Numbered from the stretch's first letter, positions 1-7,378 are shown. The stretch is DNA of 12,677 nucleotides from an uncultured Chlamydiae bacterium (GCA_903867585.1 CAIPRZ010000061.1:1-12677), one strand, 5' to 3'. Translations and numbers: made by a program. The notes: generated from the letters alone by a model not told the origin.

Positions 1-2
1 AC

Positions 3-344
3 TTTTCAGCAAGAGACCTTTTTGCCGCTGCTAAACTGTTACATCCAGAAAATACTCTTCTTACTATTGCTGATGGTTATGTTCATTTTACTAAAATGCA
101 ACTTGAACAAGCCGCTAAATCGTTTGAAGCGGTCTTAAAAAAAGAGCCTAATAATGAAATGGCTAAAACTTTTTTAGGACTAACTTTATCTCTCATTCCA
201 AAATCCATGGAAAAAGGGGAAAAAATGCTTAAAGAAACAGGTGCCCACTCTCATGATCCGGCGGTTAAAAAACTGACAGAAGATAGTGTGGCTTTTGTTG
301 ATATGCATCTTAAGCATCACAGTCCTCCGATGAAAGGAAAATAA
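3..344 (+). CDS. cdsG: T3SS needle-chaperone-like TPR protein (CdsG/YscG type), 5' truncated
   Basis: The reading frame is open from the window edge to TAA at 342-344, so 113 codons of a longer gene are visible. The Met codon at 96 lies inside the helical repeat region and is not likely to be the true start. The visible protein is alpha-helical and TPR-like, with a repeat core around 'AAKSFEAVLKKEPNN' and a Lys-rich tail. In Chlamydia the gene in this place, just before the inner-rod and ATPase genes, is CdsG (CT667), which with CdsE is a co-chaperone that keeps the needle subunit CdsF soluble in the cytoplasm. The assignment rests mainly on this synteny and on the TPR fold typical of YscG/PscG. 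The next gene starts after 3 bases, and the sequence AAAGGA at 333-338 inside this gene can serve as its ribosome binding site. The upstream cdsD/E/F genes are outside the window. Confidence 0.75.
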   Translation, partial: FSARDLFAAAKLLHPENTLLTIADGYVHFTKMQLEQAAKSFEAVLKKEPNNEMAKTFLGLTLSLIPKSMEKGEKMLKETGAHSHDPAVKKLTEDSVAFVDMHLKHHSPPMKGK

Positions 345-347
345 AAA

Positions 348-971
348 ATGACCCCGGGAAATCCGATCCGTCCTGATCAAATTGATCCTTTGCGTAGTAT
401 TCAACCCACCCAAGAAACTGAAGAAGGGATGGGAGGAAATTTTGCTGAGATGATGCAACCAGGATCTACAAAAATGAGTCCCTCTCAAGCGCCCTCACCG
501 ATGAATATCCTGCCTGGTACAAATCCAGTATCAGGTCCAAGTTATGAAACCATGCAAAAAGGACTTCAGGTTTCTCAAAATCAGATCTCTGACATGCAGG
601 CTCAAGCTCAAACTCCCAATCTTCGGATTAAACCCCAAGATAATACCCTTTTGACTAAAAACATGACCAATGCCAATGAAAACCTTCGCACGGTTAATAC
701 CAAAATAGGCGTTGAACCAGGGCCTCATCCTAAAGCCCTTGATGGCCCGCTTGGAAAATTTGTTGGGCTGATTAATGATGGGTCTAATCAAATATCGAGC
801 GCAAAGCAACAGCTTTCTAAAATTTCATCCGATCCTACTAGCTTAAACCCTGCGGAAATGCTTCTTGTTCAAGTAAAAATTAACCAAGCACAGCAGCAGA
901 TAGAATTTTCTTCTATTCTTTTATCTAAAGTTGTTGATGATTTCAAACAACTCATGAACATCCAGATTTAA
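348..971 (+). CDS. sctI: Inner-rod-like T3SS protein SctI (CT668 type)
   Basis: The 207-residue product has a long N-terminal half rich in Met, Pro, Gln, Ser and Asn, probably disordered. The C-terminal helix (about residues 167-207) carries the pattern 'NPAEMLLVQVKINQAQQQIE' followed by 'LLSKVVDDFKQLMNIQI'. A Leu-Leu-x-x-Gln helix followed by a Ser/Ala-Lys stretch and a Leu-rich end matches the polymerising C-terminus of SctI/YscI/PrgJ rod proteins. Known inner-rod proteins are about 100-120 residues, so this one is extended at its N-terminus, as is CT668 of C. trachomatis in the same position. It should line the base of the secretion channel and be an early export substrate. The start follows an AAAGGA site nine bases upstream, and the stop is one base before sctN. 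The call is good from context plus the C-terminal pattern, but a sequence search was not possible. Confidence 0.7.
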   Translation: MTPGNPIRPDQIDPLRSIQPTQETEEGMGGNFAEMMQPGSTKMSPSQAPSPMNILPGTNPVSGPSYETMQKGLQVSQNQISDMQAQAQTPNLRIKPQDNTLLTKNMTNANENLRTVNTKIGVEPGPHPKALDGPLGKFVGLINDGSNQISSAKQQLSKISSDPTSLNPAEMLLVQVKINQAQQQIEFSSILLSKVVDDFKQLMNIQI

Positions 972-972
972 T

Positions 973-2289
973 ATGAGCGATGAAAATAATTTCGACGAAC
1001 TCCTTCATCACATCGATGATATCGAACTCACGACGGTGCATGGAAGGATCACAGAAATTATTGGTATGCTCATAAAAGCTGTTGTCCCTCGTGTTAAAGT
1101 AGGTGATATTTGCCTAATAAAAAGGGATCCTAAACCTTTACTTGCTGAAGTTGTAGGATTCAATGAGGAACAAGTTCTACTTTCTCCCCTTGGAGAAATG
1201 TATGGGATTGGCCCTTCATCAGAAGTTATTCCTACAAGACTTCCGCTACAAATCAAAATAGGACAAGGCATTTTAGGACGCATTCTCAACGCTCTTGGAG
1301 AGCCGTTAGATTTAGAGGAAAAAGGCCCCCTTGATCTTGAGGATCATCAATCTGTTACAAGCGCTCCTCCAGACCCTCTAAAAAGAAAAATGATCGATGA
1401 GCCCCTATCTACAGGCGTTAGAGCTATTGATGGGGTATTGACTGTTGGTGTTGGACAAAGGATGGGTATATTTGCAGCAGCTGGCGGTGGTAAATCGACT
1501 CTTTTAGGGATGATTGCCAAAAATGCAAAAGCTGATGTTAATGTAATTTCACTCATTGGGGAACGGGGTCGAGAAGTAAGAGAATTTATTGAAAATGACT
1601 TAGGACCCGAAGGGATGGCCCGCTCGGTTGTTATTGTTTCCACCTCAGACCAATCAGCCCAACTTAGGATCAATGCCGCCTACATAGGAACTGCCATTGC
1701 TGAGTATTTTAGAGATCAAGGACAAAGCGTTATTTTGATGATGGATTCTGTTACCCGTTACGCCAGGGCTTTACGCGAAGTGGGACTAGCAGCGGGTGAG
1801 CCTCCTGCAAGAGCAGGTTATACCCCCTCTGTATTTTCCATGTTACCAAAACTTCTAGAACGCTCAGGTAATGCTGAAAAAGGCTCCATAACAGCTTTTT
1901 ACACGATTCTTGTTGCAGGAGATGATATGAATGAGCCGGTTGCTGATGAGGTGCGCTCTATTTTAGATGGTCACATCATCCTCTCCTCTGAGCTTGCAAG
2001 ACAATATCATTATCCAGCCATCGATGTCCTAGCCTCTAAAAGCCGTGTAATCTCTCACATCATCGATAAAGAGCATTTAGAGCTTGTAGGTAAAATCTAT
2101 GAAGTTCTTGCTAATTACAAAAAAAATGAGCTTTTAATTCGAATCGGAGAATATAAAGCCGGCTCTGATAAAGCCACCGATTATGCCATTAAATATATCG
2201 ATAAAGTTAACCGCTTTTTAAAACAAAAAACGGATGAAAAATCCTCTTTCAAAGAGACTCTTGAACAGCTAAAAATTCTTTTTAGATAA
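973..2289 (+). CDS. sctN: T3SS ATPase SctN (CdsN)
   Basis: The 438-residue protein is a clear flagellar/T3SS ATPase of the FliI/InvC/YscN family, related to F1-ATPase beta. It is expected to form a hexamer at the cytoplasmic gate that detaches chaperones and helps unfold substrates. Domains in order are an N-terminal beta-barrel (about 18-95), the catalytic domain (about 130-360) and a C-terminal helical domain. Walker A is AAGGGKST at 169-176 (K174). The first glycine of the usual P-loop is Ala168, as also in Salmonella InvC. The catalytic glutamate is E197 in GERGREV, Walker B ends at D258 (ILMMD), and the arginine finger is probably R358 in SKSRV. The diagnostic GEPPARAGYTPSVF segment and SILDGHIILS are intact, and length is normal for the family. 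The start is one base after the sctI stop with no clear Shine-Dalgarno site, suggesting translational coupling. Confidence 0.98.
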   Translation: MSDENNFDELLHHIDDIELTTVHGRITEIIGMLIKAVVPRVKVGDICLIKRDPKPLLAEVVGFNEEQVLLSPLGEMYGIGPSSEVIPTRLPLQIKIGQGILGRILNALGEPLDLEEKGPLDLEDHQSVTSAPPDPLKRKMIDEPLSTGVRAIDGVLTVGVGQRMGIFAAAGGGKSTLLGMIAKNAKADVNVISLIGERGREVREFIENDLGPEGMARSVVIVSTSDQSAQLRINAAYIGTAIAEYFRDQGQSVILMMDSVTRYARALREVGLAAGEPPARAGYTPSVFSMLPKLLERSGNAEKGSITAFYTILVAGDDMNEPVADEVRSILDGHIILSSELARQYHYPAIDVLASKSRVISHIIDKEHLELVGKIYEVLANYKKNELLIRIGEYKAGSDKATDYAIKYIDKVNRFLKQKTDEKSSFKETLEQLKILFR

Positions 2290-2293
2290 CCTT

Positions 2294-2785
2294 ATGAACG
2301 ATAAAAACTATCCGCTAATTGAGGTTATAAGGATCAAAAAAAGGCGTCTTGATGAGGCTGAAAAAGTCCTTAGAGATAAAAAGCTGATTTTAGAAAAAGA
2401 GCTTGAAAAACTTAATACTCTACAAAAACAGTTTGATGAAGCCAAAAAAGTCTTTGATAATTATCTTTTCAAATTAAGAGAGGCTATGGATGCAGGGGAA
2501 CCTTCGCAAAAAATTGATCAGCATAAACTCCACCTTAAAGAACTCAAAGAGCGTTATCTCCTTGCCCAAAAAAATGTAGAAAATCAAAAGAAAGTAGTAA
2601 AAACAGCCGAAGAGGCTGTCGAAGTGGCCCGAGCTGATTATCAGTTGAAAGAAAAAGAAGTAGAAAAGCTCCATATCCATAAATCGGAGTGGAATCAAGC
2701 GATGAAGCTTGAGGAGCAAAGGGGCGAAGACATAAAAATGGATGATATTTCTAACGCCACTTATTCACGAAAAAAAAAGGAGTAA
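2294..2785 (+). CDS. sctO: T3SS stalk/coiled-coil protein SctO (CdsO, YscO/FliJ type)
   Basis: The 163-residue protein is almost wholly charged alpha helix with Leu/Ala heptads, in two long arms joined around residues 67-77 (AGEPSQK). This is the hairpin coiled-coil form of YscO/FliJ proteins, the stalk that links the SctN hexamer to the export gate. The C. trachomatis protein at the same locus, CT670 (about 168 residues), has a known coiled-coil hairpin structure and binds the SctP homolog. Size and position between sctN and sctP agree. It starts 4 bases after the sctN stop. Its last codons contain a run of nine A (2770-2778) that runs directly into the Shine-Dalgarno site of the next gene, and the TAA stop lies just beyond that site. 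Confidence 0.9.
   Translation: MNDKNYPLIEVIRIKKRRLDEAEKVLRDKKLILEKELEKLNTLQKQFDEAKKVFDNYLFKLREAMDAGEPSQKIDQHKLHLKELKERYLLAQKNVENQKKVVKTAEEAVEVARADYQLKEKEVEKLHIHKSEWNQAMKLEEQRGEDIKMDDISNATYSRKKKE
2777..2782 (+). promoter_or_regulatory. Strong ribosome binding site for sctP
   Basis: AAGGAG sits six bases before the sctP ATG at 2789 and overlaps the last codons of sctO. It is the best Shine-Dalgarno match among the gene starts in this window, and it fixes the sctP start. The other genes mostly have weak sites and overlap or nearly touch their upstream neighbour. Confidence 0.7.
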
Positions 2786-2788
2786 GTT

Positions 2789-4246
2789 ATGCCTAATACT
2801 GGCCCTCTAAATCCCTCTTTTGGCTCAGGAAAAGCCCCTGATGATGACAACACCCCTATTAATAAAAAGAAATTTAAAGAAGAGCTCCAAAGAGTTGAAA
2901 AAATAAGAGAAACCGATCCTGAAGGGAGAGCTAAAAAAAGACATCCTTCCAAAACTGAAGAAGATACTCTAAAAACTGATGACGGTGCTACAAGCTCTTC
3001 TAATTCCCCAGGTTTATTGGGCTCAAATCAAAATGTAGGCTCTAGTGCCCCCTCTTCTTCTACCGATGATGACTCAAGTAGCACTAATAGCTATCAACCG
3101 ACCTCAGAAAGCAGTTCTACCTCTTCAACCAATACAGATAATAACCCCAAAAAGCGCTCGCTTGGAAACTCTGAGCCTGATGTGCCCTTCAACCCTTATG
3201 AGGATGATTCTGATTATTCAAATGATTATGAACCTCCCTCTTCAACCCCTTTAGGCTCACCCAACACCCCATCATCGCCCAGTTACAACTCTTCTCAAGC
3301 TCCAGAGTATGATTCTGATTTTGATTATGATGAAGATTATCCCATAGATACTAATTTTAATTATAATTCCCAACCATCGACCACTAATCAAACTCCTTCA
3401 AGTAATCAGACAACTTCTAATGAGCCTCATAAAAACCAAGAGCAGGCCAAACACCCCTCTATTAAAGATCAAGAGTCTGTAGAAAATTTTCATGAAAGGC
3501 CTAAAAAAGTAGGTACTCACCTTTCAAAGCCCCATTTGGATCATGAATCTAAAGGCCCCTCTAAAATAAAAGGATCAGACAAACTTAAAACCGATGCCCA
3601 AATTTATAAAAATCCTTTAGATAAACCTGTACATCAAGAGATGGTAGAGCCTAAAAAAGAGCTTTCTACAAAAAATGAATCTTTTTCAAAAAAATCTAAA
3701 TCTTCCTCAAAAGATGAAAAAATTGAGGCTCATAAATCTGATGATCTCTCAGTTAATTCCACCTCAAATTTCACTGTGGGTCAAGTTTTACCCCCCATGA
3801 GCCAAGCTCCGTCCCCTCCAGAATCGCTTCCACAAGCTAGCTATTTATCACCCCAAGTCCATGAACTGTTTCAAACTATGGTAGGGCTTGTCATGATGAA
3901 ACAGTTAACCCACGAAGGGATGCAAGGGACGCAGACTGAAATTTCACTCAATAATCCTGAGTACGAAAATTCCCAGTTTTATGGATTAAAAATCATTATT
4001 ACCGAATATAAAACAGCTCCTGGAGCTTTTAATTTAGAGCTCAAAGGAAATGGGGTCCAAAATGCTCTTATTGCTAAAGAATCGGCAAAACTTATTTCGG
4101 CATTTAACGATAATCGCTACAATCTACCCTTTACCATCAATCGGCTTGATGTCTCTTTGAATAAAGAAGAAAGTGATTTTTTATTTAAAAGAAAAGGATC
4201 GGCAAAAGGGGGCGACCAAAATAGCAATGACAATTCTGGAAAATAA
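2789..4246 (+). CDS. sctP: Large SctP-like needle-length/substrate-switch protein (CdsP)
   Basis: The 485-residue protein sits where CdsP (CT671) lies in Chlamydia. Residues 1-60 contain a basic, helical segment (around NKKKFKEELQRVEKIRETD). Residues about 65-340 are low-complexity and disordered, rich in Ser, Asn, Thr, Pro and Asp, with an acidic Tyr-rich patch at 137-192 and a Lys/Ser-rich part after it. The only folded-looking part is C-terminal (about 350-465), with beta/alpha segments ending in TINRLDVSLN. That layout, a long unstructured ruler plus a C-terminal globular switch domain, is that of YscP/FliK-type proteins, which measure needle length and switch export specificity. It is much longer than C. 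trachomatis CdsP as I remember it (about 283 residues), and the excess is in the disordered part. The last 20 bases overlap the next gene, which encodes a related C-terminal domain. Confidence 0.85.
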   Translation: MPNTGPLNPSFGSGKAPDDDNTPINKKKFKEELQRVEKIRETDPEGRAKKRHPSKTEEDTLKTDDGATSSSNSPGLLGSNQNVGSSAPSSSTDDDSSSTNSYQPTSESSSTSSTNTDNNPKKRSLGNSEPDVPFNPYEDDSDYSNDYEPPSSTPLGSPNTPSSPSYNSSQAPEYDSDFDYDEDYPIDTNFNYNSQPSTTNQTPSSNQTTSNEPHKNQEQAKHPSIKDQESVENFHERPKKVGTHLSKPHLDHESKGPSKIKGSDKLKTDAQIYKNPLDKPVHQEMVEPKKELSTKNESFSKKSKSSSKDEKIEAHKSDDLSVNSTSNFTVGQVLPPMSQAPSPPESLPQASYLSPQVHELFQTMVGLVMMKQLTHEGMQGTQTEISLNNPEYENSQFYGLKIIITEYKTAPGAFNLELKGNGVQNALIAKESAKLISAFNDNRYNLPFTINRLDVSLNKEESDFLFKRKGSAKGGDQNSNDNSGK

Positions 4247-4838
4247 AAACTTACATTTTTGTGAAAAACCAAAAGATCTTTGTGTAGAGCCTATCGATCC
4301 CGATGGATTTAAAAAGCTTTTAGATCAAGAGGATGAAGAAAAAGAATCTCTAGATTCTCTAAAACCGACCTCTATTCCTCTATCAAGCCCCCTGCAACTT
4401 ATGACAAATCTTCATTTAGAAAATTTGTCTCAAAATCAGGTTAATGCCATTTCAGAATCGAGCCTACAAACGATTTTAGACATTCTTTCTGAAAAGACCT
4501 CGCTTTTAATAAAGACCCTGATCCAAAAAGAGCTTTCAGAAACATCAGTTATCATCCATGACCCAACCTCTATTTTGCATGAGGTAGAAATCATTGTAAG
4601 CTCTTACAATTTTGCTCAAGGAAGTCTGAATATAGAAATTAAATCTTGCCTCCAGCTACAACCTTTGTTACATAAACAAACAGCAAGCTTACTTTCTCAA
4701 ATTGAAGGGTCGAATTTAAACCTTAAAATCAATCGACTAACTTTAAGCTTAAATGGCGAAAGTAAAGATAAAATTAAAGGGAGCTTAACAAAAAAAGTGA
4801 CCCAATCCGGACATACAAGCGATGATAACCAAACTTAA
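4227..4838 (+). CDS. Second SctP-like protein, paralog of the preceding C-terminal domain
   Basis: The product is 203 residues from the ATG at 4227. A GTG at 4173 in the same frame would give 221, but overlaps sctP by 74 bases instead of 20, so the ATG is preferred. Residues 122-176 align with 402-458 of the upstream SctP: both run from a hydrophobic beta strand ending in Tyr (IIITEY / IIVSSY) through N-x-E-x-K to INRL-x-x-SLN. I count about 20 identities in 55 positions with one two-residue gap. The region before it also matches loosely. The N-terminal part has a DGFKKLLDQEDEE segment and a Pro/Ser-rich IPLSSPLQLM stretch that recalls the export-linked region of SctP/FliK proteins, but lacks a long disordered ruler. 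It overlaps sctQ by 17 bases. It is probably a T3SS specificity-switch or SctP partner protein. I do not recall a separate gene here in Chlamydiaceae. Confidence 0.7.
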   Translation: MTILENKNLHFCEKPKDLCVEPIDPDGFKKLLDQEDEEKESLDSLKPTSIPLSSPLQLMTNLHLENLSQNQVNAISESSLQTILDILSEKTSLLIKTLIQKELSETSVIIHDPTSILHEVEIIVSSYNFAQGSLNIEIKSCLQLQPLLHKQTASLLSQIEGSNLNLKINRLTLSLNGESKDKIKGSLTKKVTQSGHTSDDNQT

Positions 4839-5862
4839 TTTCGATCATTTATTAGAGCCCTTGACATCAAGCTTTAAGGAGCCTCTGCAGTTGCCAAAAG
4901 AGGTGACCCTTGAGCTATTGCATCCCCTCATTTCAGAACTCCTCACAAGTCCTATTTCCTCTTTAGAATCTCATAGTCCCCATCCTGTAACCCACTTACC
5001 GGTTCATCAACACCTATTTAGTTTAAAAGCCGATCCTATTCAGTCCCCCTTTTATTGCGCTATTAATAGTGCCTGCCAAGGCAAACTCCTTGAGATTTTT
5101 TTTGAATCGGCTAACTTTTTTAGTGATGATAGACTCATAAAAGCCTCTTTAGGCTTTATTCTTCTGAAAGCCATAAACCTTTTAAATACTCAAAAAGTAT
5201 TTTCAAAACTGGCTTTTTATTTAACAGAATTTAGTCAAACAAAAGAAAGTCTGCAGCTTGTAAAAGTAGAGCTAAAATTAGAATCTTCCTATCCCCTTAT
5301 TTTGGATTTCTATTTTCCAGAAAGTTTTATCGAAAAGTATTCTGAACTCTACAAAAAAGAACTTGAGCCCAAGCATAGACCCATTCCATTTTGGGTAAAT
5401 ATCCATACAGGATCTGTTAAGTTAACTGCTGAAGAACTTGGGTCATTACGTAAATCTCATGTCGTGTTTCTTGATCAAAACTACTATCACCCCGATACCC
5501 AAAAAGGGATAGGAAGGCTTGTTATAAATAATACAGTACTAGCTCAAGTACGAATTACCCATCATGCTTTAAAATTTCTCGACTTTAACCCGCTTCCCGA
5601 TGAGGACTCGATGAATCAAAATAATGAAACCTCACTTAAAGATGTCTCCGGTCTACTTTTAGATCTTCAAGTGGAATTTACAACCCTTAAAATGGAACTT
5701 GGGCAGTTAGAAACTTTAACCTCTGGCCAAACCCTAGAATTTCATAAAGAAAATCCTGCAACCGTATATTTGACCCTTCAAGGGCAAAAAATGGCCAAAG
5801 GGGAGCTTGTCAAGGTGGGAGAAAAAATGGCTTTCTTGGTACAAGAAACCTATCATGGATGA
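4822..5862 (+). CDS. sctQ: T3SS C-ring/sorting-platform protein SctQ (CdsQ)
   Basis: The 346-residue protein belongs to the YscQ/SpaO/FliM-FliN family, which builds the cytoplasmic sorting platform that docks substrates with their chaperones. Residues 1-170 are a poorly conserved N-terminal region. Residues about 187-250 form a SpoA1-like domain (from PIPFWVNIHTGSVKLTAEEL). Residues about 275-343 form a typical SpoA2/FliN domain: LLLDLQVEFTTLKMELGQL, then LTSGQTLEF and VGEKMAFLV. Length is close to C. trachomatis CdsQ (about 370). The start at 4822 overlaps the previous gene by 17 bases and the stop overlaps the kinase gene by 8, both signs of coupling. An in-frame ATG at codon 264 has a Shine-Dalgarno-like site and would release the SpoA2 domain alone. 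Confidence 0.93.
   Translation: MITKLNFDHLLEPLTSSFKEPLQLPKEVTLELLHPLISELLTSPISSLESHSPHPVTHLPVHQHLFSLKADPIQSPFYCAINSACQGKLLEIFFESANFFSDDRLIKASLGFILLKAINLLNTQKVFSKLAFYLTEFSQTKESLQLVKVELKLESSYPLILDFYFPESFIEKYSELYKKELEPKHRPIPFWVNIHTGSVKLTAEELGSLRKSHVVFLDQNYYHPDTQKGIGRLVINNTVLAQVRITHHALKFLDFNPLPDEDSMNQNNETSLKDVSGLLLDLQVEFTTLKMELGQLETLTSGQTLEFHKENPATVYLTLQGQKMAKGELVKVGEKMAFLVQETYHG
5602..5862 (+). promoter_or_regulatory. Candidate internal translation start within sctQ (SctQ-C)
   Basis: Inside sctQ, GAGG at 5602-5605 lies five bases before an in-frame ATG at 5611 (codon 264). Translation from there would give an 83-residue protein that contains exactly the SpoA2/FliN domain. Yersinia YscQ-C and Salmonella SpaO-S are made in this way and are needed for sorting-platform assembly. 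The ATG falls in the linker between SpoA1 and SpoA2 (EDSMNQNNE), the place expected for such a start. This is inferred from sequence position and spacing only. Confidence 0.5.
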
Positions 5863-7378
5863 AAACATTTTTTCTAAGCAAAACACCCTCCAAGATGTCA
5901 AAGGGCATATCGAAGAGATTTTGCCAGAAAAAATTGGGCCCTATCTCATTGAAGCGCTCATTGCTAAAAGCCACTACAGTATTATTTATCTTGGCTATGA
6001 TGCTGAACAAAAAAAAGTAGTGGCCCTTAAAGTCTTATCTCCGGATTTTGTTCAAAAAAAAGCCATGATCTCCTCGTTTATAAACGAAGGGAGCATTATT
6101 AAAATGGCCTCTCATCCCAACATTGTTAAACTCTATGCTCAAGGTCAGTGGGAAGGGGGTCTTTATATAGCGATGGAATTTATTCGAGGGGTCTCGCTCA
6201 GACAATTTATTCAATCGCATCCTTTATCGATGAAAAGATGTTTAGATATTGTTTTACAAGTCTGTTATGCCCTTTGTCATCTCCATGCCCACGGCATCAT
6301 TCATGGGGATTTAAAACCTGAAAATATTTTACTTACAGAAGATGGGGAAATTAAAGTTTTAGATTTTGGAATCGCCAAAATTCATAATATTTCAAATGCT
6401 GATGTATCTCATGCTGGAACTCCCAGTTACATGAGCCCAGAACATAAAATGAGCGCTAAAAATTTAACCTACAGCTCAGACATCTATTCTCTTGGACTTA
6501 TTGCCTATGAACTGATCACGGGGAAACTCTGTTTTGGTGTCGTACAGCTGGATAAAATTCCAGAATCTTTAAGGCCTATTATTTCTAAATGCCTTCATAA
6601 ATCCTTAAAAGACCGTTATCAAGATGTGGTCGATTTGATCCATGATTTATCCTTATTTTTTAAATCGGATAGTATTTTAGAAAAAACCGTTTCAATTCCT
6701 GCATCAACGATTGAAAATGATTATTATAAGACGCTCAAAGAATTATTTCCCCTTCCAGAAATTTATATAGATCCTCTTGATTTTGGAATCGCACGTCCTC
6801 TTTTTTTACATGATAAAATTCATTTAGTGATTGCGCATCCTTTAGAGGATAAAGGGGTCCTTCTTGGACAAATTCAATCACCTACCCCCTCAGTTAAGGG
6901 GAGTTTTTCAGAACTGATGGTGCTAAGTTTTATTAAATCTTATCTCTATGATCTCAAATCAAAAAAATTTGTCTTCAAAGATTTTGTTCAAAAAATCAAC
7001 CTCCTCTGTTTTGAAGCCAAGATTCAGCTTGATTTTTCATTTGTTCATTTAGACAGTTATATGGACGATGTTCATGTCTGCTATGGAGGTTTTTTAGCCC
7101 CTTTTTTAATAAAAAATCAAAAAATGACAAGCTCGATGGGTTTGAAAAATTTACATTTAGGTAAATCTTTAGATCTTTTATCAATTGGCTCTCACTCCTA
7201 TTCCATAGGAGATCAACTTATCATGCATTCCTTAAAAATAGAGACCGATCTAAATCATTTAGAAAAGATCTATTCTCAGTGCTCTTTATATTCATCACAA
7301 ATTTTGGCTGATACCTTAATTAAAAAATCAGCACTTGTTAATTTGACAAGTATTATTTGTTGTCTAAAAGTGAAATAA
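5855..7378 (+). CDS. pkn5: Pkn5-like Ser/Thr protein kinase with SpoIIE/PP2C-like C-terminal half
   Basis: The 507-residue product has a Hanks-type kinase domain at about 28-275. Seen are VALK59, the alpha-C glutamate E78 (FINEG), the catalytic loop H-G-D152-L-K154-P-E-N157, D170-F-G, and G-T189-PSYMSPE196. The glycine-rich loop is degenerate (IAKSHYSIIY, 36-45, no GxGxxG), and the loop is non-RD (HGD in place of HRD). The catalytic residues remain, so activity is possible but not certain. Residues about 289-465 resemble a SpoIIE/RsbU-type phosphatase fold in order of secondary structure, but lack the metal-binding acids. The gene lies between sctQ and sctC exactly as Pkn5 (CT673) does in Chlamydia. 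Pkn5 has been proposed as a T3SS substrate, though I cannot verify this here. The ATG at 5855 overlaps the sctQ stop by 8 bases and is preferred to a TTG at 5807, which would put 17 unlikely residues in front. Confidence 0.93.
   Translation: MDENIFSKQNTLQDVKGHIEEILPEKIGPYLIEALIAKSHYSIIYLGYDAEQKKVVALKVLSPDFVQKKAMISSFINEGSIIKMASHPNIVKLYAQGQWEGGLYIAMEFIRGVSLRQFIQSHPLSMKRCLDIVLQVCYALCHLHAHGIIHGDLKPENILLTEDGEIKVLDFGIAKIHNISNADVSHAGTPSYMSPEHKMSAKNLTYSSDIYSLGLIAYELITGKLCFGVVQLDKIPESLRPIISKCLHKSLKDRYQDVVDLIHDLSLFFKSDSILEKTVSIPASTIENDYYKTLKELFPLPEIYIDPLDFGIARPLFLHDKIHLVIAHPLEDKGVLLGQIQSPTPSVKGSFSELMVLSFIKSYLYDLKSKKFVFKDFVQKINLLCFEAKIQLDFSFVHLDSYMDDVHVCYGGFLAPFLIKNQKMTSSMGLKNLHLGKSLDLLSIGSHSYSIGDQLIMHSLKIETDLNHLEKIYSQCSLYSSQILADTLIKKSALVNLTSIICCLKVK

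Noticed and set aside
2770..2778. Run of nine A at the end of sctO, a possible transcription-slippage site fusing SctO and SctP
   Set aside because: sctO and sctP are in the same frame with TAA between them. Adding or dropping one A only changes the last few SctO residues and soon meets another stop, so no fusion results.
3045..3254. Small ORF inside sctP (+ strand, other frame)
   Set aside because: It is a shadow of the low-complexity Ser/Asp/Asn coding region, with no start signal and no recognisable protein features.
4173..4226. Longer GTG start for the second SctP-like gene
   Set aside because: It would overlap sctP by 74 bases and add residues that look like out-of-frame sctP coding. 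The ATG at 4227 gives a short overlap like its neighbours.
5807..5854. TTG start for the kinase gene
   Set aside because: It adds a Trp/Lys-rich leader read from the sctQ coding sequence. The ATG at 5855 with an 8-base overlap is far more typical.
6009..6061. Two runs of eight A in the kinase gene as phase-variation switches
   Set aside because: Such runs are common in AT-rich Lys-coding DNA, and the frame is intact. Nothing else points to phase variation.
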